From Paramagnetospirillum magneticum AMB-1 (GTDB taxonomy: Bacteria > Pseudomonadota > Alphaproteobacteria > Rhodospirillales > Magnetospirillaceae), in the NCBI RefSeq assembly GCF_000009985.1, contig NC_007626.1:1698745-1762744 (forward strand): a stretch of DNA of 64,000 nucleotides, written 5' to 3'. The notes beneath the pieces are model-generated. The model did no database searches. It had not been told where the DNA came from and saw only the letters and a program-made list of their open reading frames with translations. Positions within the stretch are counted from its first letter, which is position 1. Each line of letters starts with the position of its first letter. A program made the position numbers and the translations under genes. This document shows positions 1 through 8,171 of the stretch, piece after piece.

Positions 1-1227
1 GCGGCTGGTGCCCAGGCTGACGGGCAGACGGAACTCGAACGGCCGGATCTGGTTCTGGCAGTCGGGATGCTGGGTCAGGGCGTCGGAGATCTCGGTGGGC
101 ATGGGATAGCCCATGGCGAAGGCCCAAAGCCCCAGCTTGGCGTCGATGTCGGTCAGGCCCAGGGACACCAGCGAGGTGGTGACCCGGCGGCAGAAGGACG
201 AGGCCTCCTGCTTCTGGACTTCGCTGTCGGTCTGGCTGATGGCGATGGGGACGATGTCCTGCTCCTTGAGGAAGGTGCCGATGCTCTTGCCGCCGCCCAC
301 CGGCTCGTCCAGGACGCGCATGGGGGTCAGCTTGGAGATCACGTCCGAGGCGCATCCCCCATCGAGGGCCTTGGTCAGGCAGGCCGCGTCGGTGAAGATG
401 GAGCGCCGCCAGTCGTTGACCCCCACCCGCCACGTGCCGATCTTCATCTGGGGATCGATCTCCTCGTTATAGCCGGGGGCATAGAGGGTGACGACGCCGC
501 AGGAATTGCTGCCGATCTGCTCCGGGGTGGTCACCAGGCTGATCTGCTCCGTGGCATTCTGGGCGAAGAGCTGGCCCAGCGCCTTGTCCCACAGCCGCGC
601 CTCGGTCTGCATGCGCCCCTGGTTGAGGGTGGTGAGGATCTTGGCCTCGGGCGCCATGGCGGTGGTGGCCACCTTGGCCACCCGGAGGGCGGCGCTGAGG
701 GCCCCGGTCTCCACGGTCTTGGAGAACTTGCTCTCGAACTGGACGTTGAGGGTGGCGCCGGGCTGCACCTTGATGAAGGTGTTCTGCCAGATCAGGTCGA
801 GATTGGTGGTGAAGCTTTCCCCCTGCTGGCCGCTGTCGTGGCTGACCGCATACAGGGGGACGGTGGCCTGATAGGCGGGCTGGCTGTCCACGGTGATGGT
901 GGCGGTCAGGGTGAAGCCGGTCTTGTCCGACCACAGGGCGCGCAGCAGCATGGGACGGGTGCGGACGCCATAGGCCATGGCGGTGTCGGCGTCCTGGCTG
1001 GAATAAAGCGCACCCAGGCGGACATAGTAGCTGCCCTGCTGGCTGTCCAGGCGGTCGCTGGTCACCACGCCCTTGCAGGTCTTGGTGTTGTCGATCTCCA
1101 TGCGCAAATAGGGCAGCGACGCCTTGAGGTCTCCCTTGGGGCCGTCGGGCGCCAGCTTGCCCGATTGAGACGCGCAAGCCGACAGCATCAGCGCGGGCAA
1201 AAGACCCCCCAAAATCAGACGGTTCAT
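1..1227 (-). CDS. Putative lipoprotein of unknown function, 3' end cut by the window edge
   Basis: An open frame runs from ATG at 1227 off the left edge (409 codons without a stop). The first residues, MNRLILGGLLPALMLSAC, form a lipoprotein signal with lipobox L-S-A-C (Cys18), so the product is predicted to be lipid-anchored in the cell envelope. The rest is soluble-looking, with no motif I recognise; it contains three or four Cys in the later half. The frame on the opposite strand across the same DNA is Gly/His-rich and is judged a shadow. A promoter-like AT-rich stretch (1261-1330) separates it from the divergent acetyltransferase gene. Function unknown. Confidence 0.7.
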   Translation of the reverse strand, partial: MNRLILGGLLPALMLSACASQSGKLAPDGPKGDLKASLPYLRMEIDNTKTCKGVVTSDRLDSQQGSYYVRLGALYSSQDADTAMAYGVRTRPMLLRALWSDKTGFTLTATITVDSQPAYQATVPLYAVSHDSGQQGESFTTNLDLIWQNTFIKVQPGATLNVQFESKFSKTVETGALSAALRVAKVATTAMAPEAKILTTLNQGRMQTEARLWDKALGQLFAQNATEQISLVTTPEQIGSNSCGVVTLYAPGYNEEIDPQMKIGTWRVGVNDWRRSIFTDAACLTKALDGGCASDVISKLTPMRVLDEPVGGGKSIGTFLKEQDIVPIAISQTDSEVQKQEASSFCRRVTTSLVSLGLTDIDAKLGLWAFAMGYPMPTEISDALTQHPDCQNQIRPFEFRLPVSLGTSR

Positions 1228-1407
1228 TCCAATCCCCCTTCGGTGTCAGTCGTCGCATAATGCTTAATTTATACATGTATATATATGCGCGGTAAATGCT
1301 AACGCGGAATCCTAATTGCATTGAATACAATCATAAGAATACTTGTGGAGTCCGGGCGATGGCGTGGCGGGTGTGATAACCTTGCCGCCTATCGAGGGGA
1401 GGACAGC

Positions 1408-1926
1408 ATGAGCGTGTGCGTGCGACCGGCGCGGCCGGAGGACAGTGGCGACATCCTGCGGCTTCTCCGCCTGCTGGCGGCGTTCGAGGGCGAGCCCGAC
1501 GGCGTCGTCACCACCGAGGACACCATCCGCGCCGACGGCTTCGGGCCGGAGCGCCGGTTCGAGGCCCTGCTGGCCGAGGTCGATGGCGCCGTGCGGGGAA
1601 TGGCGGTGCTGTACCAGGCCTATTCCAGTTGGCGCGGCGCTCCCACCCTGGTGGTGCATGACCTGTTCGTGGACGAGGCGGCGCGGGGGACGGGGGCGGG
1701 CAAGACGCTGCTGTCCGCCGCCGCCGCCCTGGCCATGGAGCGGGGCTGTTGCCGCATGGATGTCAACGTGGTGGCCTGGAACGCCGAAGGGCGGAAATTC
1801 TATGAGCGCCAGGGCTTTGCGGCGCTGCCCGACTGGCTGCCCCATCGCCTGGACCGCCAGGGGATGGAGCGGCTGGTAGGGGCGGGGAGGATTGGAGGTC
1901 AAGGAGGCCAGCCTCCTTGCGGGTGA
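1408..1926 (+). CDS. GNAT-family N-acetyltransferase
   Basis: A 172-residue protein starting MSVCVRPARPEDSGDI, the usual GNAT opening (R-P-A-x-x-x-D). The acetyl-CoA-binding signature follows the HDLFVDEAARGTGAGKTLL stretch (R/Q-x-x-G-x-G/A pattern, about residues 87-105), then a late NVVAWNAEGRKFYERQGF motif typical of the family. I chose ATG 1408 because GGGGAGGA lies a few bases upstream; longer in-frame extensions lack a ribosome site. It would transfer acetyl from acetyl-CoA to an amine; the substrate cannot be told. It stands alone between the lipoprotein gene and nifK. Confidence 0.85.
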   Translation: MSVCVRPARPEDSGDILRLLRLLAAFEGEPDGVVTTEDTIRADGFGPERRFEALLAEVDGAVRGMAVLYQAYSSWRGAPTLVVHDLFVDEAARGTGAGKTLLSAAAALAMERGCCRMDVNVVAWNAEGRKFYERQGFAALPDWLPHRLDRQGMERLVGAGRIGGQGGQPPCG

Positions 1927-1964
1927 AGGGCGGCACCCTTCGCAACTCATCCCCCAAACGAGAA

Positions 1965-1995
1965 GCCCCGGAGAGGGCGGGTTCCTCTCCGGGGC
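1965..1995 (-). terminator. Terminator hairpin after nifK
   Basis: A perfect 12-bp inverted repeat (GCCCCGGAGAGG at 1965-1976, CCTCTCCGGGGC at 1984-1995) with a 7-base loop. Read on the minus strand it is followed by TTCTCGTTT. It sits 32 bases after the nifK stop and also after the convergent acetyltransferase gene, so it may end both transcripts. Confidence 0.8.
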
Positions 1996-2026
1996 GGGTC
2001 TCACGCGTTATGGAAGGGTTGGGAGA

Positions 2027-3562
2027 TCAACGCGTGAGGTCGTAGGAGATGTCGCTCGACGCGTCGGCCACCTCGAAGATCCGGTCGAGGATCTCGACCA
2101 GGGTCCGCAGCGCACCCTGGTAGCCCATGGTGGGGAAGCGGTGGTGGTGGTGACGGTCGAACACGGGGAAGGTCAGACGGATCAGGGGGATGCCGGTGTC
2201 CTTCTCCAGATACTTGCCGTAGGAGCTGCCGATGATCATGTCGGTCGGCTCGGTGAAGAGCAGGGAGCGCAGGTGCCAGAGGTCCTTGCCCGCCCACACC
2301 TGGCAATCGGCGCCGAAGGGCGACGCGGCCAGGACGGCCTTCATCTGGGCGTCCCATTCCTTGCCGGCGTTGGTGCACAGGCAGTGAGTGGGTTCAATGC
2401 CCAGCTCCATCAGGAAGGAGGCCATGGACAGCACGAAGTCGGGATCGCCGAAGATAGCGGCCTTCTTGCCGTGCAGCCAGCCCTGGCTGTCGGCGATGGC
2501 GTCGACCAGACGGCCGCGTTCCTTTTCGATGGCCTCGGGGATCGCCTTGCCCGACAGCTCGGAGATCTTCATCAGCATGGCGTCGGTCCCGGACACGCCC
2601 ATGGGGTAGTTCAGGGACGCGGTGGCCTGACCCTTGGACGCGACGTATTCCAGGGTCTTGTCCGAGCAGTAGTGCTGCAGGCCGAGGGTGGCCTTGGCGT
2701 TGATGGCGTCGCGGACGTCATCGAGCTTGGTGCCGCCGTCATACATGCGGAAGGTGCCATCGGTGGGGGTGTCGAACACCTCCGAGACGTCGCCGACCAG
2801 GGTGTAATCGACGCCCATGGCATCCAGGTAGCGCTTCAGTTCGCGGTTGTTGGCGACCGCGTAACCGTCGAAGCCGGGGATGATGTTGATCTTGCCGTTG
2901 GACGCGCCGGTCTTGACCTCGCCCTTCTCGCGGTCCCAGAAGTAGTTGAAGATGCCCTTGATCATGTTGTCGTAGCCGACGGTGTGGCTGCCGACGAACG
3001 ACGGAGTGTGGGCGAAGGGGACGGGGAAGTCGGCCGGGACCGATTCCTTTTCCTTGGCGGTGGCGATGAAGGCGCTGAGATCGTCGCCGATGACTTCCGC
3101 CATGCAGGTGGTGGAGACGGCGATCATCTTCGGCTTGTAGAGGTGCTTGGCGTTGAGCAGGCCCTCCACCAGGTTGTTCAGGCCGCCGAACACGGCCGCG
3201 TCTTCGGTCATGGAGTCCGACACGCAGGCCGAAGCTTCCTTGAAGTGACGGGCGAGGTGCGAGCGGAAGTAGGCGGCGCAGCCCTGGGAGCCATGCACGT
3301 AGGGCAGGGTCTCTTCGAAGCCGGCGGCGGCGAACACGGCACCGAGCGGCTGACAGGCCTTGTGCGGGTTGATGACGGCCTTGGTACGGGCGAAGTTCTT
3401 CTCGCGATACTCCCAGGTCTTGGAGTATTCGAGCTGCTCGTTGACCTTTTCGTCAGACGGGCGGCACTCGTAATTGGCCTTCTTCTGGGCCAACAATTCC
3501 TTGTACTCGGGCTCGGAGAACAGGGAGATGTGGTCCTTGATGTTTTCAGCGCTCTGCGGCAT
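2027..3562 (-). CDS. nifK: Nitrogenase molybdenum-iron protein beta chain
   Basis: NifK forms the alpha2beta2 MoFe protein with NifD and reduces N2 to ammonia in the cytoplasm. The 511-residue length is normal. The P-cluster ligands are visible: Cys70 in INPHKACQPLG, Cys95 in HGSQGCAAYF and Cys153 in STTCMAEVIGDD, with the same numbering as the Azotobacter protein; the conserved TPSFVGSH segment follows. It is last in the nifH-nifD-nifK order, 96 bases after nifD with a strong hairpin in the spacer, and is followed by a terminator. Expression should come from the nifH sigma-54 promoter. Confidence 0.98.
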   Translation of the reverse strand: MPQSAENIKDHISLFSEPEYKELLAQKKANYECRPSDEKVNEQLEYSKTWEYREKNFARTKAVINPHKACQPLGAVFAAAGFEETLPYVHGSQGCAAYFRSHLARHFKEASACVSDSMTEDAAVFGGLNNLVEGLLNAKHLYKPKMIAVSTTCMAEVIGDDLSAFIATAKEKESVPADFPVPFAHTPSFVGSHTVGYDNMIKGIFNYFWDREKGEVKTGASNGKINIIPGFDGYAVANNRELKRYLDAMGVDYTLVGDVSEVFDTPTDGTFRMYDGGTKLDDVRDAINAKATLGLQHYCSDKTLEYVASKGQATASLNYPMGVSGTDAMLMKISELSGKAIPEAIEKERGRLVDAIADSQGWLHGKKAAIFGDPDFVLSMASFLMELGIEPTHCLCTNAGKEWDAQMKAVLAASPFGADCQVWAGKDLWHLRSLLFTEPTDMIIGSSYGKYLEKDTGIPLIRLTFPVFDRHHHHRFPTMGYQGALRTLVEILDRIFEVADASSDISYDLTR

Positions 3563-3579
3563 GGCAGTCTCTCCTTATT

Positions 3580-3619
3580 CCTCCCCGCGCCCCCGGATAT
3601 TGGGCGACACGCGGGGAGG
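3580..3619 (-). other. Hairpin in the nifD-nifK spacer
   Basis: CCTCCCCGCG (3580-3589) and CGCGGGGAGG (3610-3619) form a perfect 10-bp stem with a 20-base loop. There is no T-run after it on the minus strand, so it looks like an mRNA-stabilising or processing element (or weak attenuator) rather than a terminator. It could help set NifD:NifK stoichiometry. Confidence 0.6.
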
Positions 3620-3658
3620 GGATTTCCTAAAACCAGATCAGGGTCCGTGTGAAAGGGC

Positions 3659-5116
3659 TTAGGCGGCCTTCCACGGGGCCTTGAGCTTGCCCCACACCGG
3701 GGCGTTGATGGCCATGTCCATGTCACGGGCGAAGATGGCGAAGCCGTCATAGCCGTGATAGGGGCCCGAGTAGTCCCACGAGTGCATCTGGCGGAAGGGC
3801 ACGCCCATCTTCTGGGTCGAGTACTTCTCCTTGATGCCCGAACCGACCAGGTCGGGACGGAGCTGCTCGATGAACTTCTCCAGCTCGAACTCGCTGACGT
3901 CGTCATAAATCAGCGTGCCTTCCTTGAGGTAGGTGGCGGTGCGCTGATAGTCGTCGTTGTGAGCGAACTCGTAGCCCGAGCCCACGATCTTCATGCCCAG
4001 GTCTTCGTAGGCGGTGGCGGTGTGACGGGGGCGCAGGCCGCCCACATACAGCATGACCGTCTTGCCATCCAGCCGCGGCTTGAAGCGGGCGGTGACCGCG
4101 TCCACCAGTGGCTGATACTTGGCGATGACCTCTTCGGCCTTCTTCTGGATGGTCTCGTCGAAGGCGGCGGCGATCTTGCGGAGCGAAGCGGCGATCTGGG
4201 TCGGACCGAAGAAGTTGTATTCGATCCAGGGCATGCCGTACTTCTCTTCCATGTGACGGCAGATGTAGTTCATCGACCGATAGCAATGGATGAGGTTCAG
4301 CTTGGCCTTGGGGGCGCGCTCGATCTCGGCCAGGGTGGCGTCGCCGGACCAGGAACCGATGACCCGCAGGCCGATCTCTTCCAGGAGCTTGCGGCTCGGC
4401 CAGGCATCGCCGCCGATGTTGTAGTCGGCGATCAGGTTCACGTCGTAGGGGCCGGTCGCCCACTCTTCCTCGGTGCCCTTCTCGAAGACCCAATCCCGGA
4501 TGGCGTCGTTGGCGATGTGGTGGCCCAGGGACTGGGACACGCCACGGAAGCCTTCGCAGCGGACCGGAACGACCTTCTTGCCGATGTCCTTGGCCTTCTT
4601 CTTGGCGACGGCTTCAATGTCGTCGCCGATCAGGCCGATGGGGCACTCGGACAGCACCGAGATGCCGTTGTTCAGCGGGAACAGCCCGTCCAGCTCGTCG
4701 ATCATCACTTCCAGGTTCTTGTCACCGCCGAAAACGATGTCGCGTTCCTGGAAATCCGAGGTCACCTGCATGGTGACGAAGCTGTCGATGCCGACGGTGC
4801 CGGTGAAGTAGTTGCGACGCTGGGACCAGGAATACTGACCGCAGCCGATCGGACCGTGGGAGATGTGGACCATGTCCTTGACCGGACCCCACACCACGCC
4901 CTTGGCGCCGGCATAGGCGCAACCGCGAACGGTCATGACGCCGGGAACCGACTTGATGTTGGACTTCACGCCGCAGGTCGGGGTGCCGTTCTCTTCGGTC
5001 TTGACGGTGCCGAGGTGGCGGGCGCGCTTCTTGGCCGACTTTTCCGGGTACTGATCGAGGACTTCCTTGATCAGCGCCTGGTTGGCGGCGGTGTCGTTGG
5101 TGTATTCGAGGCTCAT
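3659..5116 (-). CDS. nifD: Nitrogenase molybdenum-iron protein alpha chain
   Basis: NifD carries the FeMo-cofactor active site. The 485-residue protein shows the P-cluster Cys residues (Cys66 in VRGCAYAG, Cys92 in GPIGCGQYS, Cys158 in LSECPIGLIG), the FeMo-co Cys in LIHCYRSMNYI and the FeMo-co His in RQMHSWDYSGPYHGYDGF. The family-typical WSGDATL segment is present. It lies between nifH and nifK, with hairpins in both spacers, in the usual operon order. ATG 5116 is preceded by an AGAAGGAG-type ribosome site. It should be under NifA/RpoN control through the nifH promoter. Confidence 0.98.
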   Translation of the reverse strand: MSLEYTNDTAANQALIKEVLDQYPEKSAKKRARHLGTVKTEENGTPTCGVKSNIKSVPGVMTVRGCAYAGAKGVVWGPVKDMVHISHGPIGCGQYSWSQRRNYFTGTVGIDSFVTMQVTSDFQERDIVFGGDKNLEVMIDELDGLFPLNNGISVLSECPIGLIGDDIEAVAKKKAKDIGKKVVPVRCEGFRGVSQSLGHHIANDAIRDWVFEKGTEEEWATGPYDVNLIADYNIGGDAWPSRKLLEEIGLRVIGSWSGDATLAEIERAPKAKLNLIHCYRSMNYICRHMEEKYGMPWIEYNFFGPTQIAASLRKIAAAFDETIQKKAEEVIAKYQPLVDAVTARFKPRLDGKTVMLYVGGLRPRHTATAYEDLGMKIVGSGYEFAHNDDYQRTATYLKEGTLIYDDVSEFELEKFIEQLRPDLVGSGIKEKYSTQKMGVPFRQMHSWDYSGPYHGYDGFAIFARDMDMAINAPVWGKLKAPWKAA

Positions 5117-5147
5117 GCCCCTTCTCCTTCTCTAGAGCTTCACTTTG

Positions 5148-5191
5148 CCCGCCCGGTCCGCCGACCCGTGAACCGGGCCGGCGGGGGCGGG
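5148..5191 (-). other. Long imperfect hairpin in the nifH-nifD spacer
   Basis: CCCGCC (5148-5153) pairs with GGCGGG (5186-5191), TCCGCCG with CGGCGGG, and CCCG (5165-5168) with CGGG (5174-5177), giving a very GC-rich stem with small bulges. It starts 18 bases after the nifH stop. In the minus-strand RNA it would protect the 3' end of a short nifH transcript, in keeping with the excess of Fe protein over MoFe protein known in diazotrophs. Confidence 0.6.
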
Positions 5192-5208
5192 TTAGGCGCT
5201 GATGCCGA

Positions 5209-6096
5209 TCAACCGGCGCTGCAGAGGGTCTTTTCCTTGGCCTCGAGCTCGGCCAGGGCCTGCTCGTCGGACTTCATGATGCCGAACTCGAGCAGCATGT
5301 CCTCGAGCTCTTCCATGGTGATCGGGGTCGGGATGGTGCCCTTGCCGCCGTTGTTGTGGATCTTGGTGGCCAGGGCGCGGTATTCGCCGGCCTGCTTGGA
5401 GTCGGGGGCGTACTGGATGACGGTCTGGCGACGCAGCTCGGCGTGCTGCACGCCGTTGTCACGCGGCACGAAGTGGATCATCTGGGTGTTCAGCTTCTTG
5501 GCCAGGGCCTCGGCCAGCTCCAGCTCGCGGTCGGTCTGGCGCTCGTTGCAGATCAGGCCGCCCAGGCGGACGCCGCCCGAACCGGCATACTTCAGAATGC
5601 CCTTGGCGATGTTGTTGGCGGCGAACAGGGCCATCATCTCGCCGGACATGACGATGTAGATTTCCTGAGCCTTGTTCTCGCGGATCGGCATGGCGAAGCC
5701 GCCGCACACCACGTCGCCCAGCACGTCGTAGGACACGTAGTCCACGTCGTCATAGGCGCCGTTCTCTTCCAGGAAGTTGATGGCGGTGATCACGCCACGG
5801 CCGGCGCAGCCGACGCCCGGCTCGGGGCCGCCCGACTCGGTGCACTTGATGCCCTTGTAGCCGATCTTCATCACGTCCTCGAGCTCGAGGTCTTCCACCG
5901 AGCCGGCCTTGGCGGCCAGGTGCAGCACGGTGTCCTGCAGCTTGGTGTTGAGGATCAGGCGGGTGGAGTCGGCCTTGGGGTCGCAGCCGACGATGAGGAT
6001 CTTCTGACCCATCTCGACGAGAGCGGCCAGGGTGTTCTGCGAGGTGGTGGACTTACCGATACCGCCCTTGCCGTAGAAAGCGATCTGACGAACCAT
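5209..6096 (-). CDS. nifH: Nitrogenase iron protein (dinitrogenase reductase)
   Basis: NifH is the ATP-dependent electron donor to the MoFe protein and also takes part in FeMo-co assembly. The 295-residue protein shows the P-loop YGKGGIGKSTT (residues 8-18), switch I (VGCDPKADST), the 4Fe-4S Cys ligands (Cys97 in GVGCAGRGV, and Cys131 in DVVCGGFAMP) and Arg100 after Cys97. That arginine is the residue ADP-ribosylated by DraT in Rhodospirillum, and draT and draG are encoded just across the intergenic region. First gene of nifHDK; its -24/-12 promoter is at 6169-6183. Confidence 0.99.
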   Translation of the reverse strand: MVRQIAFYGKGGIGKSTTSQNTLAALVEMGQKILIVGCDPKADSTRLILNTKLQDTVLHLAAKAGSVEDLELEDVMKIGYKGIKCTESGGPEPGVGCAGRGVITAINFLEENGAYDDVDYVSYDVLGDVVCGGFAMPIRENKAQEIYIVMSGEMMALFAANNIAKGILKYAGSGGVRLGGLICNERQTDRELELAEALAKKLNTQMIHFVPRDNGVQHAELRRQTVIQYAPDSKQAGEYRALATKIHNNGGKGTIPTPITMEELEDMLLEFGIMKSDEQALAELEAKEKTLCSAG

Positions 6097-6168
6097 GGGA
6101 ATTTCCTTTCAGGTTGGCCTTCAAAATTTGCTCGGCGAGGACTGGGTCACCGCCACGGCCTCCTCATC

Positions 6169-6183
6169 GCAATGGGCGTGCCA
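6169..6183 (-). promoter_or_regulatory. Sigma-54 (-24/-12) promoter of nifHDK
   Basis: On the minus strand the sequence reads TGGCAC-GCCCA-TTGC, an exact match to the RpoN consensus (TGGCAC-N5-TTGC). It places the transcription start near 6157, about 60 bases before the nifH ATG. RpoN promoters need an ATP-dependent activator, here expected to be NifA. Confidence 0.93.
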
Positions 6184-6273
6184 GTTTGGTGTGCGCCGCA
6201 GCGACAAAAAATAATCGTGTAAAATCAATATGATGTCGTGGTGTGCCGCAGTCCTGCCCGCTTTTTGGGCGTC

Positions 6274-6289
6274 TGTGCGGAATCCGACA
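6274..6289. promoter_or_regulatory. NifA upstream activator site (proximal)
   Basis: TGT-N10-ACA (TGTGCGGAATCCGACA), exact consensus for NifA binding. Its centre is about 125 bases upstream of the predicted nifH start. It lies between nifH and draT, so it could also influence the divergent gene. Confidence 0.85.
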
Positions 6290-6303
6290 AAGCGCACCGG
6301 CAG

Positions 6304-6319
6304 TGTTGCAACCCCAACA
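6304..6319. promoter_or_regulatory. NifA upstream activator site (distal)
   Basis: A second exact TGT-N10-ACA (TGTTGCAACCCCAACA), 30 bases (about three helical turns) from the first site, so both would face the same side of the helix. Its centre is about 155 bases upstream of the predicted nifH start. Confidence 0.8.
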
Positions 6320-6412
6320 GGAGCAGGGTTTCGGCCCTTTTCTGTCGGGCTATGCCAATGGGTATGAGTCTTGCATGTGTCGCGGCTGAATAACGGGGGT
6401 TCGAGTCGAGAC

Positions 6413-7228
6413 ATGATGGACGCGCGCGCGCAGAGCATCGGCCACAGCACCAATCTGGTCGGGTTGTCAACCAGCCTGCTGGGTTCGTCCGCGTTCAACG
6501 AGGACCCGCGGGAGCTTCACATCTCGGGCGTCCGCGAGATGAACAAGCAGCTGTTCGAGATGCTGGGGCAGTCCGACGGGCTGATGGATGCCGGCGATGC
6601 CTTTTATAAGTACATGATGGCCATGTTCGGCATCGACCCCGAGCAGCAGGAGGAACTGAAGGGCGAGCGCCGGCGCTACCGCTCCAGCTTCCTGCGCCTG
6701 CTCAAGGGGTGGGGCTATGATTCCAACGCGCCCGAGGGCGCCGTGCTCAAGGGTTGGGTGGAAAGCCGCTTCGGGCTGTTTCCCACCTTTCACAAGGAGA
6801 TGATCACCCGCTTCTCCACCCAGGGCTGGGCGACCTATGTGGACGAGAAGATGTCGTCGCGCTTCCACAACAACTCCATCTATTGCCAGCTGGACATGCT
6901 CTACGAGTTTTGCCAGTGGGGCCTGGCCCGCCATGCCGCCCCCGGCCAGACCCATCTGACGCTCTATCGCGGCGTCAATTCCTTCGACGAGCATCAGGTG
7001 GTCGAGCGCGTTGATCGCAAGACGGTGATCATGCGCCTCAACAACCTGGCGTCCTTTTCGTCAGACCGCGAGGTCGCCGACTGTTTCGGCGACACCATCC
7101 TCACCGCCCGTGTGCCGGTGGTGAAGGTTCTGTTCTTCAACACGCTGCTGCCCGTCCAACCCCTGAAGGGGGAGGGCGAGTACCTGGTGATCGGTGGTGA
7201 CTACCGGGTCACCGCGTCCTACTACTGA
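6413..7228 (+). CDS. draT: NAD+-dinitrogenase reductase ADP-ribosyltransferase
   Basis: DraT switches nitrogenase off in response to ammonium or darkness by moving ADP-ribose from NAD+ to a NifH arginine. The protein matches the DraT family through its length, including the LTLYRGVNSFDEHQV segment, the NNLASFSSDREVADCFGD segment and the GEYLVIGGDYRV end. I place the start at ATG 6413 (a second ATG follows directly); the open frame reaches back to a TTG at 6371, and no strong ribosome site settles it. It is divergent from nifH and 11 bases ahead of draG, forming the classic draTG pair. Confidence 0.95.
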   Translation: MMDARAQSIGHSTNLVGLSTSLLGSSAFNEDPRELHISGVREMNKQLFEMLGQSDGLMDAGDAFYKYMMAMFGIDPEQQEELKGERRRYRSSFLRLLKGWGYDSNAPEGAVLKGWVESRFGLFPTFHKEMITRFSTQGWATYVDEKMSSRFHNNSIYCQLDMLYEFCQWGLARHAAPGQTHLTLYRGVNSFDEHQVVERVDRKTVIMRLNNLASFSSDREVADCFGDTILTARVPVVKVLFFNTLLPVQPLKGEGEYLVIGGDYRVTASYY

Positions 7229-7239
7229 CCGGATCTCCC

Positions 7240-8157
7240 ATGCGCCTGCCCTTTCTCGACCGATCTCCCTCGTCCGGCCCCTCCCTGGAGGAGCGTGCGC
7301 TGGGCGCCTATCTCGGTTTTGCCGTCGGCGATGCCCTGGGGGCGACGGTGGAGTTCCTGACTAAGGGGGAAATCCGGGAAAAGTACGGCCTGCACCGCAA
7401 GATGATCGGCGGCGGTTGGCTGCACCTGGCGCCCGGACAGGTGACCGACGATACCGAGATGGCCTTGTGCCTGGGCCGCTCCCTGATCGCCAAGGGCGGG
7501 CTCGATCTCGCCAATGTCTGCGAGGAATTCGCCGCCTGGCTGAAGACCGGGCCGGTGGATGTGGGCAACACCTGCCGTCGCGGCATCCGCCGCTTCATCA
7601 CCAACGGCACCCTGGACGGCGGCTATTGCGAGGGCGATGCCGGCAACGGCGCCGCCATGCGCAATCTGCCCACCGCCATAGCCACCTTGCACCGCCCCGA
7701 TCTGATGGAAGAGTGGACGGTGGCCCAAAGCCACATCACCCACAACCATCCCCTGTCCGACGACGCTACCCTGGCGCTGGGGCGCATGACCCAGGCGCTG
7801 CTGGCGGGCCAGGGCATGAAGGCGGCCCGCGACGAGGCCAACGCCCTGGTGGAGAAGCACAAATGCTTCAAATTCGAGACCTTTCGGGGCCAGTCCACCG
7901 CCTATATCGTCGATACCATGCAGACCGTGCTGCACTTCTATTTCCTCACGGATTCCTTCCGCAACTGCCTGATCGAAGTGGTCAATCAGGGTGGCGACGC
8001 CGATACCACCGGCGCCATCGCCGGTATGCTGGCCGGCGCGACCTATGGCGTCCGCGAGATCCCGTCGGCCTGGCTGGGCAAGCTGGACAAGGCGGTGACC
8101 GATGAAATTCGCGCCCATGTGCCGGCCCTGCTGGCGCTGGCGGACACGTTAAAGTGA
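7240..8157 (+). CDS. draG: ADP-ribosyl-[dinitrogenase reductase] hydrolase
   Basis: DraG removes ADP-ribose from NifH and restores nitrogenase activity; it is a di-manganese enzyme. The 305-residue protein has the ADP-ribosylglycohydrolase metal-site motifs: Glu38 in ATVEFL, T-D-D-T at residues 69-72, THNHPLSDD in the middle and GGDADTTG near residue 251-258. These line up with the active-site residues known from the Rhodospirillum rubrum enzyme at an offset of about ten. It follows draT by 11 bases and is close-packed with the ArsC-like gene downstream. Confidence 0.96.
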   Translation: MRLPFLDRSPSSGPSLEERALGAYLGFAVGDALGATVEFLTKGEIREKYGLHRKMIGGGWLHLAPGQVTDDTEMALCLGRSLIAKGGLDLANVCEEFAAWLKTGPVDVGNTCRRGIRRFITNGTLDGGYCEGDAGNGAAMRNLPTAIATLHRPDLMEEWTVAQSHITHNHPLSDDATLALGRMTQALLAGQGMKAARDEANALVEKHKCFKFETFRGQSTAYIVDTMQTVLHFYFLTDSFRNCLIEVVNQGGDADTTGAIAGMLAGATYGVREIPSAWLGKLDKAVTDEIRAHVPALLALADTLK

Positions 8158-8171
8158 GGGAGGGCCAGGCA

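Noticed and set aside
67..1260. 397-codon plus-strand frame rich in Gly, His and Leu
   Set aside because: It is antisense to the lipoprotein gene, has the composition of high-GC shadow frames and no ribosome site.
3755..5659. 634-codon plus-strand frame over nifD and part of nifH
   Set aside because: Antisense shadow of nifD/nifH; those proteins are certain from their motifs.
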